A stretch of DNA of 64,000 nucleotides, from NCBI RefSeq assembly GCF_002742625.1, contig NZ_PEBF01000001.1, positions 2,294,001 to 2,358,000 of the forward strand. The letters run 5' to 3'. The notes below the pieces were generated by a model. That model saw only the letters and a list, made by a program, of their open reading frames with translations, was not told the origin of the DNA and did no database searches. Source of the stretch: Caulobacter sp. FWC2 (GTDB lineage Bacteria; Pseudomonadota; Alphaproteobacteria; Caulobacterales; Caulobacteraceae). How positions within the stretch are numbered: position 1 is the first letter of the stretch; each line of letters opens with the position of its first letter. The position numbers and the translations under genes were made by a program. Below are positions 48,093 to 57,667 of the stretch, piece by piece.

Positions 48093-49556
48093 ATGGCGCG
48101 CAAGGCCGCGACGAAGACGGATGACGCTCCGGACAAGGTGAAGCCGACCAAGGCTCGGAAGGGATCGAAGACGACCCTTTCCGAGGCCAATCTGGTCGAC
48201 CTCGGTCCTGAGCGCCTAGCCGCCATCCTGCTCGACCTCTCCAGCGACAGCCACGTCAAGCGCGTGCTGCGGCTGGAGCTATTCGCCGAGTCGAACGCCG
48301 AAGGCTTGGCGCTGGAAATCTCCAAACGACTGGCGGCGATCGGCAAGTCGTCGTCCCGCATCAACTGGCGCAAGCGCGCGGCCTTCGCCAGGGACCTTGA
48401 CCTGCATCGCGGCATGATCGAGCGGTTGGCGCAGGACGACGCCACGGCGGCGCTCGACCTGATGCTGGACCTGCTGGATCTGGCGACGCCGACCCTGGAT
48501 CGCCTCAGTCAGGCGGAGGGCCCGATCGGCGATGTGTTCCTGGCCGCTCGCGACGGGGTCGGCGCGATCGCCGCCGGGGCCATGCCGGACCCGATAGCCC
48601 TCGCCGACCGGATCGCCAACCTGCTGCGCCGGGATGACTACGCCCAGTTCGGGCCCGTGGTGAATACGCTGGGACCCTTGCTAGGCCAGAAGGGACAGGC
48701 CCACCTCCGCGAGACCTTGGAAAAGCTGCTTGCCACGCGCACCATCCGCGACGCCCGCAGCGGGATCTACAAGGACGCCCTGCGCCGCTTGGCCGACGCC
48801 AGCGGCGACGTCGACGCCTTCGAGGCGACCTTTGCGCCGGAGCTGCGCCGCACGCCCCTGGTCTCGGCCGAGATCGCGCGCCGCCTCCTGGAGGCCGGCC
48901 GCGCCGAGGACGCCCTGGCGACCCTGCACGCCGGTGCCCCCAGCGATCAGCGCGGCCGTCATCAGAGCTCCCTGGAAGAGCGCTCGGCCTGGGAAGAGGC
49001 GATGCTGGACGCCCTGGAGGCCACCGGTCATCACGACGAGGCCCAGAAGCGCCGCTGGGCGGAGTTCGAGCGCACGCTGTCCATCCCGCGCCTGCGGACC
49101 TATCTCAAGGGCCTGCCGGACTTCGACGACGTCGAGGCCGAGGACCAGGCCAAGGCGGTCGCCAAACGTTTCCCGCAGTTCGACAGGGCGCTGGCGTTCC
49201 TGGTCTCCTGGCCCGACCTGATGGCCGCCTCACGCCTGGTGCTGGCCCGCGCCGGCGAGATCAACGGCGCCGACGACACGCTGATGGCCGAAGCTGCGCG
49301 GCGCCTGGAAGGCGCCTACCCGATGGCCGCGACCCTGCTGCTGCGCGGCTCGATCCAGTACGTGCTGACCTACGGCGTGGCGGCTCGCTACGCGGAGGCC
49401 GCGCGTCAGCTGCTGGAGGCGGAGTCGCTGTCGGCGATGATCAGCGACTATGGCGAATATCCCGACCATCAGGCCTTCGTGGCCGACCTGCGCGCCATGC
49501 ACGGCCGCAAGCAGGGCTTCCGCGCGGAGTTGGAAGCCCTGGGAGCCGTGTTCTAG
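48093..49556 (+). CDS. DUF6880 family protein (helical repeat, unknown function)
   Basis: A 487-residue, almost fully helical protein of unknown function, 20 bp after lpdA with GAGGAAG before the ATG. Residues 1-35 are a Lys-rich, low-complexity lead. The rest is a run of amphipathic helices of TPR/HEAT-like length, with a conserved-looking N-terminal part (LSEANLVDLGPERLAAILLD, then SSRINWRKRAAFARDL) and C-terminal repeat-like segments (LTYGVAARYAEAARQLLEAE, DHQAFVADLRAMHGRKQGFR). I recall this as DUF6880, often annotated as a SWIM-zinc-finger-associated or hypothetical protein. No catalytic motif is seen. Confidence 0.82.
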   Translation: MARKAATKTDDAPDKVKPTKARKGSKTTLSEANLVDLGPERLAAILLDLSSDSHVKRVLRLELFAESNAEGLALEISKRLAAIGKSSSRINWRKRAAFARDLDLHRGMIERLAQDDATAALDLMLDLLDLATPTLDRLSQAEGPIGDVFLAARDGVGAIAAGAMPDPIALADRIANLLRRDDYAQFGPVVNTLGPLLGQKGQAHLRETLEKLLATRTIRDARSGIYKDALRRLADASGDVDAFEATFAPELRRTPLVSAEIARRLLEAGRAEDALATLHAGAPSDQRGRHQSSLEERSAWEEAMLDALEATGHHDEAQKRRWAEFERTLSIPRLRTYLKGLPDFDDVEAEDQAKAVAKRFPQFDRALAFLVSWPDLMAASRLVLARAGEINGADDTLMAEAARRLEGAYPMAATLLLRGSIQYVLTYGVAARYAEAARQLLEAESLSAMISDYGEYPDHQAFVADLRAMHGRKQGFRAELEALGAVF

Positions 49557-49558
49557 AC

Positions 49559-51112
49559 TTACGCGGCGCGGGCGTCGGTCTCGGCCATCCGCTGGATGGC
49601 GACATAGTCGGTCTTGCCGCTGCCCAGCACCGGCACTTCCTGCACCTTTAGGATCTTGCGCGGCACGGCCAGTTCGGGCGCGCCGATGGTCTGGGCGTGG
49701 GCGACCAGCGACGCCACGGCGGCGTCGGGACGGTCGGTGACCAGAACCAGCTTCTCGCCCTTCTTCTTGTCGGGCATCGAGATCACGGCGTGGCGGCCGT
49801 CGGGCCACACGGCGGAGGCCAGGTCCTCGGCGGCGGTCAAGGAGACCATCTCGCCGCCGATCTTGGCGAAGCGCTTCACGCGCCCCTTGATGGTGATCCA
49901 CAGGTCATCGGTGACAGTGACCACGTCGCCCGTGTCATGCCAGCCGCCTTGGGGCGCATCGACTCCGCCATCCTCGCGCAGGTAGCCGGCCATGATGTTG
50001 GGTCCGCGCACCAGCAGGTTGCCGCCCTCGGGAATGCCCTCGACGGGCTCGATCTTCCATTCCTGGCCCGGCAGCAGGCCGCCGACCGTCCCCCGGCGAT
50101 TGTCGTTGGGCTTGTTGACGGCGATCACGGGCGAAGCCTCGGTCGCGCCATAGCCTTCCAGCACCGGCACGCCGCCGAACTTCTCGGCGATCAGGTTATG
50201 CGTCTCTTCGCGCACCTTCTCGGCGCCACAGACGATGAACTTCAGGCCCGACAGCTCGTCGGGCTCGGCTGAGCGGGCGTACTGGTTGACGAAGGTGTCC
50301 GTCGCCAAAAGCACTGAGGCGCCGACGTCCTTCATCAGCGGCGGGATCTGCTTGGTGTGCAATGGCGAGGGGTACTGGAACGCCTTCATGCCGGTCATCA
50401 GCGGCAGGATCACCCCAGCGGTCAGGCCGAAGCAGTGGAAGACCGGCAGCGGGTTGAAGAACACCCAGGCCGGATCCAGCGCGATGTGGGCGGCGATCTG
50501 ATGGGCGTTCGACACCAGGTTGGCCTGGGTCAGCACCACGCCACGCGGCGCGCCGAAACTGCCAGAGGTAAACAGCACAACGCCCTTGTCCGAGGGCTTG
50601 GCCTGGGCGCGGAACTGGCGCGGGAAGAGGCCGGCGGCGGCCGCGAACAGCTTGTCGCTCAAGCCGATCGTGCCCCGCACGTCTTCCAGATAGGTGATTT
50701 CCGCGATTTCGCCGACGCAGTCGATTATGTCATGCAGCTTGCCCAGCTCGATGAACTTGTGGGCGGTCAGCACGCGCTTGATCTTGGCCAGCTTGCAGGC
50801 GGCCTTGATGTTCCGCAGGCCCGCCGTGAAGTTCAGCATGGTCGGCACGCGCCCAAAGGCGTGAAGGGCGAAGAACGTCACCACGGAACCCGAACCCGAA
50901 GGCAGCAGTACGCCGACGTGCTCGCCTGGCGCGGTCATGGCCGCGATCTTGCGACCAAGCGCGAAGCTTGCCCGGATCAGGTCCGTATAGCTGAGCGGAT
51001 TGCGATCCTGGTCCTCCAGGATCGGTTTCTTGGCGCCATACTTGTCGCGGGCGTCGATGAGGGCGTCGAAGATGGCCTTTTCGCCAGCTTGCGCGTTGTA
51101 AGCTACCGCCAT
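49559..51112 (-). CDS. AMP-dependent acyl-ACP/acyl-CoA synthetase (Aas-like ligase)
   Basis: Activates a fatty acid with ATP, probably onto ACP or CoA. The 517-residue ANL-family enzyme has LFTSGSFGAPRGVVLTQANL (phosphate loop), PLPVFHCFGLTAGVILPLMT, VLEGYGATEASPVIAVNKPN, WHDTGDVVTVTDDLWITIKG and the C-terminal Lys region KILKVQEVPVLGSGKTDYVA. It resembles the synthetase half of E. coli Aas (2-acylglycerophosphoethanolamine acyltransferase/acyl-ACP synthetase) without the fused PlsC half. ATG 51112 starts with MAVAYNAQAGEKAIFDALID. A lysophospholipase-like gene lies 89 bp upstream in the same orientation, which supports a role in lysophospholipid turnover. Confidence 0.85.
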   Translation of the reverse strand: MAVAYNAQAGEKAIFDALIDARDKYGAKKPILEDQDRNPLSYTDLIRASFALGRKIAAMTAPGEHVGVLLPSGSGSVVTFFALHAFGRVPTMLNFTAGLRNIKAACKLAKIKRVLTAHKFIELGKLHDIIDCVGEIAEITYLEDVRGTIGLSDKLFAAAAGLFPRQFRAQAKPSDKGVVLFTSGSFGAPRGVVLTQANLVSNAHQIAAHIALDPAWVFFNPLPVFHCFGLTAGVILPLMTGMKAFQYPSPLHTKQIPPLMKDVGASVLLATDTFVNQYARSAEPDELSGLKFIVCGAEKVREETHNLIAEKFGGVPVLEGYGATEASPVIAVNKPNDNRRGTVGGLLPGQEWKIEPVEGIPEGGNLLVRGPNIMAGYLREDGGVDAPQGGWHDTGDVVTVTDDLWITIKGRVKRFAKIGGEMVSLTAAEDLASAVWPDGRHAVISMPDKKKGEKLVLVTDRPDAAVASLVAHAQTIGAPELAVPRKILKVQEVPVLGSGKTDYVAIQRMAETDARAA

Positions 51113-51201
51113 ACCGGCGAAACCTCCCCGTAGAGCGAAAGCGCGCTCCCGTTCCTTGAACGCCGAGTCTGCCGGGGAAGGTCCAGCTTTGCAAGAAAGA
51201 G

Positions 51202-52257
51202 TCACAAACCGTGGGGTTCACCCTTGCGGGGCAAGGGTCTGGCGGTTGTGCGGGCGCGGGTGAAATCGACGATCGCCGCCAGCCAGGCCTTGCGAACCGC
51301 GTCCGATTCCATGTGCAGGTCGTGTCTCGACTTCGGGTAGCGGGTCTCCTGGCAGGTGACCATGGCCGCGCAGAGCCTGTCCTGGGGCGTGGCGGAAACG
51401 GCTTTGTCTTGGCCGGCGGTCAACATCAGGGTCGGGACGCTGGACTTGCGAATATCCTTCGCGGCGGCCTGCGACGCGTCGAAGAAGGCCGCGAACCAGC
51501 CCAGGCTCCGTCCGCCCATGCGTAGGTCCGGATTGGCCCGCATCCAGGCCGCCTGCACCTTTCCGCGGACCGGGTCGTGGGTCAGTCCGTCGCCGGGCGC
51601 GTCACGCCGCCAGCCGAGTTGGTCCGGCGTCTTGATCCAACCGAGCCGCATGAACCGCATTGCCGGCGTGAACTTGGCGAAGTCGGCGCGCGGGCGGGGC
51701 AGGGCGGTCAGGCCGAAGGCGGGCGAGGACAGGACCAGGCCGTCCATTGCCAGGCCTTGCTGGGCGGCGCGCAGAGCGACGAGGCCGCCCTCGGAATGAC
51801 CCACGATCACAAGCGGCGCGTCGGGCCTGGGCCGTATCACCCCCTTTACCAGGGCGCGGACGGCCGCGACGTCCGGATCGAAGCTGTCGACATGCCCAAG
51901 GTCCCGCCAGGGCGTCTCCCGCTCGGAGCCGCCCTGGCCCTGGCGCTCAAGCACCCAGACCGAGAAGCCCTGGGCGGTCAGGTCCGTGACAGTCTCGAAC
52001 CACTTCTCGGCGCTCTCGCCATAGCCGGTCAGAATCAGGATCGTCGCCTTGGGCGCGACCGGCGGCGCGGTGACGCCGTAGCGCTGCACCAAACCGTCGC
52101 CGCTACGGACATAGCCCCAGGCCCAGCCCGGAGGCGGGTAGAACTGCGCGCTCAGCGACGGCGGCGTCCGGCTCTCGGCGAAAGGCGCGCGAGAGGCCCC
52201 GTCGCCACAGGCGGAAACGGTCAAGGCTAGGGCGATAGCGAGGAGGCGGCGACGCAT
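51202..52257 (-). CDS. Alpha/beta hydrolase lipoprotein, lysophospholipase (PldB-like)
   Basis: A 351-residue predicted lipoprotein: signal MRRRLLAIALALTVSACGDG with the lipobox VSAC, so Cys17 is lipidated. The hydrolase domain shows the oxyanion region ILILTGYGESAEKWFETVTD, WVLERQGQGGSERETPWRDL, the nucleophile elbow VGHSEGGLVALRAAQQG and late catalytic residues in MLTAGQDKAVSATPQDR (Asp) and YPKSRHDLHMESDAVR (His). This pattern is that of the PldB/monoglyceride lipase group. It probably acts on lysophospholipids at the envelope, with fatty acids then activated by the neighbouring synthetase. Confidence 0.85.
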   Translation of the reverse strand: MRRRLLAIALALTVSACGDGASRAPFAESRTPPSLSAQFYPPPGWAWGYVRSGDGLVQRYGVTAPPVAPKATILILTGYGESAEKWFETVTDLTAQGFSVWVLERQGQGGSERETPWRDLGHVDSFDPDVAAVRALVKGVIRPRPDAPLVIVGHSEGGLVALRAAQQGLAMDGLVLSSPAFGLTALPRPRADFAKFTPAMRFMRLGWIKTPDQLGWRRDAPGDGLTHDPVRGKVQAAWMRANPDLRMGGRSLGWFAAFFDASQAAAKDIRKSSVPTLMLTAGQDKAVSATPQDRLCAAMVTCQETRYPKSRHDLHMESDAVRKAWLAAIVDFTRARTTARPLPRKGEPHGL

Positions 52258-52340
52258 ACCGGCACAGTCATTTCGCGCGTTGCTGACTTAAGCAAGATCA
52301 AGCGCTTGATCCGCGAGCCAAGAAGACCGATTTAGGCGCC

Positions 52341-53318
52341 ATGGCCACGGTGATCGACACCCTCAAGGCTCGCGGCCCGGATGACCGGGCGGTGCGCCAT
52401 CCCGAAAAGCAGAACCGTCCGGACACGCCGGTTCTTCGTAAGCCCGAGTGGCTGCGAGTCCGCGCCCCCGGCTCGGGTCAGTACAACGAGACCAAGGGCA
52501 TCGTGCGCGAGCACAAGTTGACCACGGTCTGCGAGGAGGCGGCCTGCCCGAACATCGGGGAGTGCTGGAGCCAGAAACACGCGACCATGATGATCATGGG
52601 CGAGATCTGCACCCGCGCCTGCGCTTTCTGCAACGTCACGACCGGCCTGCCGACCCAGCTGGATCCCGACGAGCCGCGCCGCGTGGCCGAGGCCGTCGCC
52701 AAGATGGGCCTCAAGCACGTGGTCATCACCTCGGTGGATCGCGACGACCTGCTGGACGGCGGCGCGCGCCACTTCGCTGAGGTGGTCACGGCCATCCGCG
52801 CCGCTGCGCCGGGCACGACCATCGAGATCCTGACGCCCGACTTCCTGCGCAAGGACAGCGCCGAAAACGTGGTGATCGACTCCAAGCCGGACGTCTTCAA
52901 CCACAATCTTGAGACCGTGCCGCGGCTGTATCTGAAGATCCGTCCCGGCGCCCGCTACTACAACTCCTTGCGCCTGCTCGATCGCGTGAAGCAGCGCGAC
53001 CCCTCCCAGTTCACCAAGTCCGGCCTGATGGTCGGCCTGGGCGAGACCAAGGAGGAGGTCATGCAGGTCATGGACGACATGCGTTCGGCCGGCGTCGACT
53101 TCATCACTATCGGCCAGTACCTGCAGCCGACCCGCAAGCACGCGGCCATCGACCGCTTCGTGACGCCGGAAGAGTTCAAGGCCTATGAGGCGATCGCCCG
53201 GGCCAAGGGCTTCCTGATGGTCTCGTCCAGCCCGCTGACCCGCTCGTCGCACCATGCGGGTGAGGACTTCGCCAAGCTGCAGGCGGCCCGTCGGGCCCTC
53301 GACGCCCGCACGGCGTAA
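52341..53318 (+). CDS. lipA: Lipoyl synthase
   Basis: Radical SAM enzyme that inserts two sulfurs into protein-bound octanoyl groups. The 325-residue protein has the sacrificial auxiliary cluster site Cys64, Cys69, Cys75 ([12 protein letters not shown]), the SAM cluster site Cys90, Cys94, Cys97 ([13 protein letters not shown]), and the C-terminal [10 protein letters not shown] with the auxiliary-cluster Ser. It provides the cofactor for PdhB and PdhC encoded 6-9 kb upstream and depends on the SUF system for its clusters. lipB is not in the window. The next gene starts four bases after its stop. Confidence 0.96.
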   Translation: MATVIDTLKARGPDDRAVRHPEKQNRPDTPVLRKPEWLRVRAPGSGQYNETKGIVREHKLTTVCEEAACPNIGECWSQKHATMMIMGEICTRACAFCNVTTGLPTQLDPDEPRRVAEAVAKMGLKHVVITSVDRDDLLDGGARHFAEVVTAIRAAAPGTTIEILTPDFLRKDSAENVVIDSKPDVFNHNLETVPRLYLKIRPGARYYNSLRLLDRVKQRDPSQFTKSGLMVGLGETKEEVMQVMDDMRSAGVDFITIGQYLQPTRKHAAIDRFVTPEEFKAYEAIARAKGFLMVSSSPLTRSSHHAGEDFAKLQAARRALDARTA

Positions 53319-53322
53319 CGCC

Positions 53323-53775
53323 TTGCACCGTCACGTGGTCACGCGTGTGCTGCCGTACGCGCCCGAGCAACTGTTCGAGCTCGTCGGCGACGTCGAGGCC
53401 TATCCGAAGTTCGTGCCGTGGATCACCGGCATGCGCACCTGGAACGGCCGCGTCGACGGTCCGGTCAGCACGGTCGATGCCGAGGCCCAGGTGGGCTTCT
53501 CGTTCCTGCGCGAGAAGTTCGCCACCCGCGTGCGCCGCGACCACGAAGCGCTCAGCATCGACGTCAGCCTGCTCTATGGACCGTTCAAGCGGCTCTCGAA
53601 CGGCTGGCGGTTCGTGCCGGAGGGCGAGATCACGCGCGTCGAATTCGTGATCGATTTCGCCTTCAAATCGGCGCTGCTCGACGCCATGCTTGCCGCCAAT
53701 ATCGACAAGGCCGCCAACAAGCTGATCGCCTGCTTCGAGGATCGCGCGCGGCAGGTCTACGGCGTCAAGGCCTAG
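53323..53775 (+). CDS. COQ10/RatA-like START-domain protein (ubiquinone-binding)
   Basis: A 150-residue protein of the SRPBCC/START superfamily, close to mitochondrial COQ10, which binds ubiquinone and helps its delivery to the respiratory chain; the E. coli relative is RatA. It has LPYAPEQLFELVGDVEAYPK, FVPWITGMR, and KRLSNGWRFVPEGEITRVEF, then a final long helix (AANIDKAANKLIACFEDRAR). I use TTG 53323 (HRHVVTRVLPY), four bases after lipA; GTG 53335 is an alternative. The pairing with lipA is common in alphaproteobacteria. The stop overlaps the convergent FUSC gene by four bases. Confidence 0.88.
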   Translation: MHRHVVTRVLPYAPEQLFELVGDVEAYPKFVPWITGMRTWNGRVDGPVSTVDAEAQVGFSFLREKFATRVRRDHEALSIDVSLLYGPFKRLSNGWRFVPEGEITRVEFVIDFAFKSALLDAMLAANIDKAANKLIACFEDRARQVYGVKA

Positions 53776-54887
53776 TCCTTTTTCGCCACCGCTTCCTCGA
53801 TCCGTTCCTCGAAGTCGCTGAGATTGCCGAACAGGTTCTCGATCGCGAAGACGAGGCCGAACACCCGCGCGGCGTCGTCGAACTCCAATTCCCGAGTCAG
53901 GCCATTCTTGCGCAAACCCTCGACGCCGGCATGGAAGGTCTGATGGGCCTCAGCGAAGGCTAGACGGTCCGGTCGTGCGCCACCGGCAAGAAGATCGGCC
54001 GTGCCGCGCAGGAATTTCGCGCTGGCTTCAAGCATGTCGGCGGCGGCTGGGGCTAAGCCTTCGGCCGGCAGAGGCTCACGCAGGGTGCGGCCGACCATCA
54101 CTGTATCATTGCGCAGCCGCCATAGCGTGCGGGGCAGGGCGTCGGACACCGATCGCTCGCTGAGCTTGGTGGCGTTCTCGCGATCGGCCTCGGTCATGGC
54201 TGTCTGCAGCTTGGCCAGAGCCGCGCGCAGGTCGTCCTGGGCCTTGAGATAGTCGGTCGGCCCTGGCGTGCCCCGCAGCATGAGGATGTAGCTGTCGAGG
54301 ATGTGGGCCTGCAGACCGGCGATCTTCTGGACGCTGGTTACGACAGAGGCGTGGGCCCGGGCCGGGAAGATCAGCAGGGTGGCTGCGACACCGACGAGAC
54401 TGCCGACGGTGATCTCGGCGACCCGTAGGCTGGCGGCGACCAGCGGATCCATATGCGTCGCCTGGCCGATCAGCATGATTACAGCGGTGACCGGCGCCAC
54501 CTTCAGCGCCGGCCGCACCGAGACCACGAACGCCAGCAGGGCCACCGTCACGCACAGTATCAGCCCGCCGAACTCCGGCCACTTGGAGTGGAAATAGGCT
54601 GCCACGGCGCCGGCCAACGCCCCGACAACCGTCCCCATGAAGCGCTCCATGGAGGCGGTGATTGTCGCGCCCAGGCTGGACTGCACGACGATGACGGCGG
54701 TGAACACGGCCCAGTAGCCCTGAGGTAGGCGCAGCAGCGTCGCCAGGGCGAAGGCCGCGCCGACCGCCGCTGAGACGCGGATGGCGTGTCGTATCTCGGT
54801 CTTGCGGGCCGCCGCAGCCTTGAGTGCCTTCTGCGAAAAGCCGACGCCTGCGAAGCGCCGCCAGTCGCTGGGCGCGGTCTCCGGCAC
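53772..54887 (-). CDS. FUSC-family inner membrane transporter (aromatic acid exporter type)
   Basis: A 371-residue membrane protein. An N-terminal membrane domain of about six helices (residues 35-180; clear ones are AVGAAFALATLLRLPQGYWA, MGTVVGALAGAVAAYF and VTVALLAFVVSV) is followed by a cytoplasmic helical domain (about 190-371). TASMERFMGTVVGALAGAVA matches the FUSC signature. Relatives (AaeB, YccS) export aromatic acids. This is half the length of AaeB, so it likely works as a dimer. GTG 54887 shares one base with the preceding stop; the two genes are co-transcribed. Confidence 0.87.
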   Translation of the reverse strand: MPETAPSDWRRFAGVGFSQKALKAAAARKTEIRHAIRVSAAVGAAFALATLLRLPQGYWAVFTAVIVVQSSLGATITASMERFMGTVVGALAGAVAAYFHSKWPEFGGLILCVTVALLAFVVSVRPALKVAPVTAVIMLIGQATHMDPLVAASLRVAEITVGSLVGVAATLLIFPARAHASVVTSVQKIAGLQAHILDSYILMLRGTPGPTDYLKAQDDLRAALAKLQTAMTEADRENATKLSERSVSDALPRTLWRLRNDTVMVGRTLREPLPAEGLAPAAADMLEASAKFLRGTADLLAGGARPDRLAFAEAHQTFHAGVEGLRKNGLTRELEFDDAARVFGLVFAIENLFGNLSDFEERIEEAVAKKD

Positions 54888-55378
54888 TAGGCCACTGCCT
54901 CTCGCAGCATTTCCAGGGCGGTTCGCACCGCCGCCAACTGAACGGCCTCGCGGGTCTCGCCGGCGAAATGCTCGTGCCGATGGACGACCGAGCGGTTGGC
55001 GCGGGCGACGGCGAAGTGGACCGTGCCAACCGGCTTCATCGGCGTGCCCCCGCCAGGACCGGCGATACCGGTGATCGAGACGGCGACATGGCCGTTGCTT
55101 TCGCGCAGCGCGCCTTCGGCCATCATCCGCGCCACGGGCTCGGAGACGGCGCCATGGTCGGCGATCAGGTCGCCCGGCACGCCCAGCATCTCGGACTTGG
55201 CGCGGTTGGTGTAGGTGACGAAGCCACGTTCGAAGACGTCTGACGCGCCGGAGATCGCGCAGATCGCGCCGGCCACCAGGCCGCCGGTGCAGCTCTCGGC
55301 CGCGACCAGGCGCAGCGACTTGCCGCGCGCCTCGTCGATCAGCAGTCGAGCCAGGGTCTCGATTTCCAGCGGGAACAT
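54887..55378 (-). CDS. pncC: Nicotinamide-nucleotide amidase (CinA C-terminal family, PncC)
   Basis: Deamidates NMN to nicotinate mononucleotide in NAD recycling. The 163-residue stand-alone CinA C-terminal domain has the catalytic region RLVAAESCTGGLVAGAICAI, the Tyr-containing ERGFVTYTNRAKSEMLGVP and SITGIAGPGGGTPMKPVGTV. The longer CinA with the N-terminal molybdopterin-binding half is not present. ATG 55378 fits. The ispDF gene ends 34 bp upstream... that is, on the upstream side at 55413, in the same orientation, so ispDF-pncC-FUSC form a run. Confidence 0.92.
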   Translation of the reverse strand: MFPLEIETLARLLIDEARGKSLRLVAAESCTGGLVAGAICAISGASDVFERGFVTYTNRAKSEMLGVPGDLIADHGAVSEPVARMMAEGALRESNGHVAVSITGIAGPGGGTPMKPVGTVHFAVARANRSVVHRHEHFAGETREAVQLAAVRTALEMLREAVA

Positions 55379-55412
55379 CGGCGTCTCCGGTTTCGTCTTC
55401 AGCTTAGCCCGT

Positions 55413-56561
55413 TCAGGCCGGCGTCTCGACCGCCACGACGGCGGAGGCGGCCAGCCCTTCGCCGCGGCCGGTGAAGCCCATTTTCTCGGTCGTGGTCGCC
55501 TTGACGCTGACCCGGTCGAGCGGAAGGGCCAGGATCTCAGCGAGTTTCTCGCGCATCGCCAGACGGTGCGGTTTGATCTTGGGCCGCTCGCAGATCAAGG
55601 TCACGTCGACATTGATGATGGCGCCGCCCTTGGCGGTGACCAAGTCAGCGGCGTGCTTCAGGAACTGATCCGAGGCCGCGCCCTTCCACTTCGGGTCGGT
55701 CGGCGGGAAGTGGTCGCCGATGTCGCCTTCGCCGATCGCCCCCAGGAGGGCGTCGGTCAGGGCGTGCAGGCCGGCGTCGGCGTCCGAGTGTCCGACCAGG
55801 GTCTCGTCGTGCTTGATGGCGACGCCGCACAGCCACACCTCTTCGCCCGGACCCCAGCGGTGAGCGTCGAAGCCCTGGCCGACTCGGGTGATGCGCGCGG
55901 CGCCGGCGAGCCGTTCGGCCATGGCGAAGTCCTCGGGATAGGTGAGTTTCAGCAAGAGCGGGTCGCCCGGTGCGATGGCTACGCGGCCGCCCGCGGCCTC
56001 CACCACCTGGGTGTCGTCGGTCGGTTCGTCACCGGTCCAGGCGGCATAGCCGGCAAGCAGGACGTTACGACGGGCGGCCTGAGGGGTCTGTGCGCGCCAC
56101 AGATGCTCCCGCGAAGTCGTGATCGGGCTTTGGCCAGGTTCGGCGCGCTTAAGCGTATCGGCGACGGGCAGAGCGGGGAGGGCGGCGTCGGCGGTGTCGA
56201 GCGCCCGCAACACACCGTCGATGGTCGCGCGGGTCACGAACGGACGTGCTGCGTCGTGGATCAGGACCGGCTGGTCCTCTGGACGATCGGCCAGGGCGGC
56301 CAAGCCAGACCGCACCGACAGGGCACGAGTCGCGCCGCCAAGCGCCGCGCGCCATCCCGAAAGGCCGGCCAGCACATCGACCAGCGCCTTTTCACCATCT
56401 TGCGTTGTCACGATGACGATGTCAGACGCACCGGCCGCCATGAAGGCTTCGACCGACCAGCGCAGCACAGGCTTTCCGGCGACAAGCCGCCACTGCTTGG
56501 CCTGGCCCGGACCGGCTCGGCTTCCCGAACCGGCGGCGACGATCACGGCGGAAAAGGTCAT
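55413..56561 (-). CDS. ispDF: Bifunctional IspD/IspF enzyme of the MEP isoprenoid pathway
   Basis: Fuses CDP-methylerythritol synthase and MEcPP synthase, steps 3 and 5 of the MEP pathway. The 382-residue protein has the IspD part (1-about 220): VIVAAGSGSRAGPGQAKQWR (CTP loop), VLIHDAARPFV and TDDTQVVEA; and the IspF part (about 226-382): RVGQGFDAHRWGPGEEVWLC and VGHSDADAGLHALTDALLGA (zinc Asp/His), and VSVKATTTEKMGFTGRGEGL. Fusion is usual in alpha- and epsilonproteobacteria. Divergent from dusB; 98 bp between them holds both promoters. Confidence 0.96.
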   Translation of the reverse strand: MTFSAVIVAAGSGSRAGPGQAKQWRLVAGKPVLRWSVEAFMAAGASDIVIVTTQDGEKALVDVLAGLSGWRAALGGATRALSVRSGLAALADRPEDQPVLIHDAARPFVTRATIDGVLRALDTADAALPALPVADTLKRAEPGQSPITTSREHLWRAQTPQAARRNVLLAGYAAWTGDEPTDDTQVVEAAGGRVAIAPGDPLLLKLTYPEDFAMAERLAGAARITRVGQGFDAHRWGPGEEVWLCGVAIKHDETLVGHSDADAGLHALTDALLGAIGEGDIGDHFPPTDPKWKGAASDQFLKHAADLVTAKGGAIINVDVTLICERPKIKPHRLAMREKLAEILALPLDRVSVKATTTEKMGFTGRGEGLAASAVVAVETPA

Positions 56562-56659
56562 GGCGGCTGTTTAGTCCGGTCGCTGCCGAAGTCCAGTCGA
56601 TAGGGCTTTACTGCGTTGCACAATGTGCCTAAAAAGAATGCTACGGGGATGATCATAAA

Positions 56660-57667
56660 ATGAGCAACACGCTCGATATCGGCGGGGTCGAAGTTCCCGG
56701 TCGGGTGTGGATTGCGCCCATGACCGGGGTCTCGGACCTGCCATTCAGGGAAACGGCCACGGCGCTGGGAGCGCCTTATGTGGCGACGGAAATGGTGGCC
56801 TGCGCCGAGTTCGCGCGGGGGCGGCCCGATGTGGTGCGCCGCGCGGCCGTGGGCGAGGGGCTGCCACTGATGGTCGTCCAGCTGGTCGGTCGCGATCCAG
56901 GCTTGATGGCCAAGGGCGCGCGCATGGCCGCCGACGCCGGCGCCCAGATCGTCGATCTGAACTTCGGCTGTCCCGCCAAGGAAGTGTCCGCCGGCCAGCA
57001 ATCGGGCTCGGCCATCATGCGCGAGCCTGACCTGGCCGAAGCCCTTGTCAGCGCCGCGGTCGAGGCTGTCGACATTCCCGTCACCGTGAAGATGCGGCTG
57101 GGCTGGGACGACAATCTGCGCAACGCCCCTGACATCGCGCGCCGAGCCGAGGCGGCCGGCGCCAAGGCGATCACGGTTCATGGCCGCACGCGCAGCCAGT
57201 TTTACAAGGGCGTCGCCGACTGGACCGCCGTCGCTGCGGTCAAGAAGGCTGTCTCGATCCCCGTCCTGGTCAACGGCGACATCATTGATGGCGACACCGC
57301 CCGCATGGCCCTGGAGCAGTCTGGCGCAGACGGCGTGATGATTGGCCGTGGCGTCTATGGTCGCCCCTGGATCGCCGGCGCCATTGAGGCCGCGCTTGAA
57401 GGTCGCGATTTCATCGAGCCCCAGGCCGAGGAGCGCCTGGCGATCGCGCTCACCCATTTCCGCCGCAGCCTCGCCTTCTATGGCCAGCCGCTGGGCCTGA
57501 AGATGTTCCGCAAGCACCTGGCCTCGTACATCGAGGCCGCGCCCTGGCCGGAGACGGCCGAGGCGCGCCGGAATGCTCGCGCGACTCTGTGCCGCCTTGA
57601 AGATCCCGCCGCCGTGGAGGCCGCCCTGCGCGACCTGTGGCTGGCGGGCGGGAGATTAGCCGCATGA
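56660..57667 (+). CDS. dusB: tRNA-dihydrouridine synthase (DusB/NifR3)
   Basis: FMN enzyme that reduces uridines in the tRNA D-loop. The 335-residue protein has the TIM-barrel start VWIAPMTGVSDLPFRETATA, VVQLVGRDPGLMAKGARMAA, the catalytic Cys in DLNFGCPAKEVSAGQQSGSA, and the FMN/tRNA segments VHGRTRSQFYKGVADW and VMIGRGVYGRPWIAG. The name nifR3 comes from its constant place before ntrBC in alphaproteobacteria; here the stop overlaps ntrB by four bases. Confidence 0.95.
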   Translation: MSNTLDIGGVEVPGRVWIAPMTGVSDLPFRETATALGAPYVATEMVACAEFARGRPDVVRRAAVGEGLPLMVVQLVGRDPGLMAKGARMAADAGAQIVDLNFGCPAKEVSAGQQSGSAIMREPDLAEALVSAAVEAVDIPVTVKMRLGWDDNLRNAPDIARRAEAAGAKAITVHGRTRSQFYKGVADWTAVAAVKKAVSIPVLVNGDIIDGDTARMALEQSGADGVMIGRGVYGRPWIAGAIEAALEGRDFIEPQAEERLAIALTHFRRSLAFYGQPLGLKMFRKHLASYIEAAPWPETAEARRNARATLCRLEDPAAVEAALRDLWLAGGRLAA

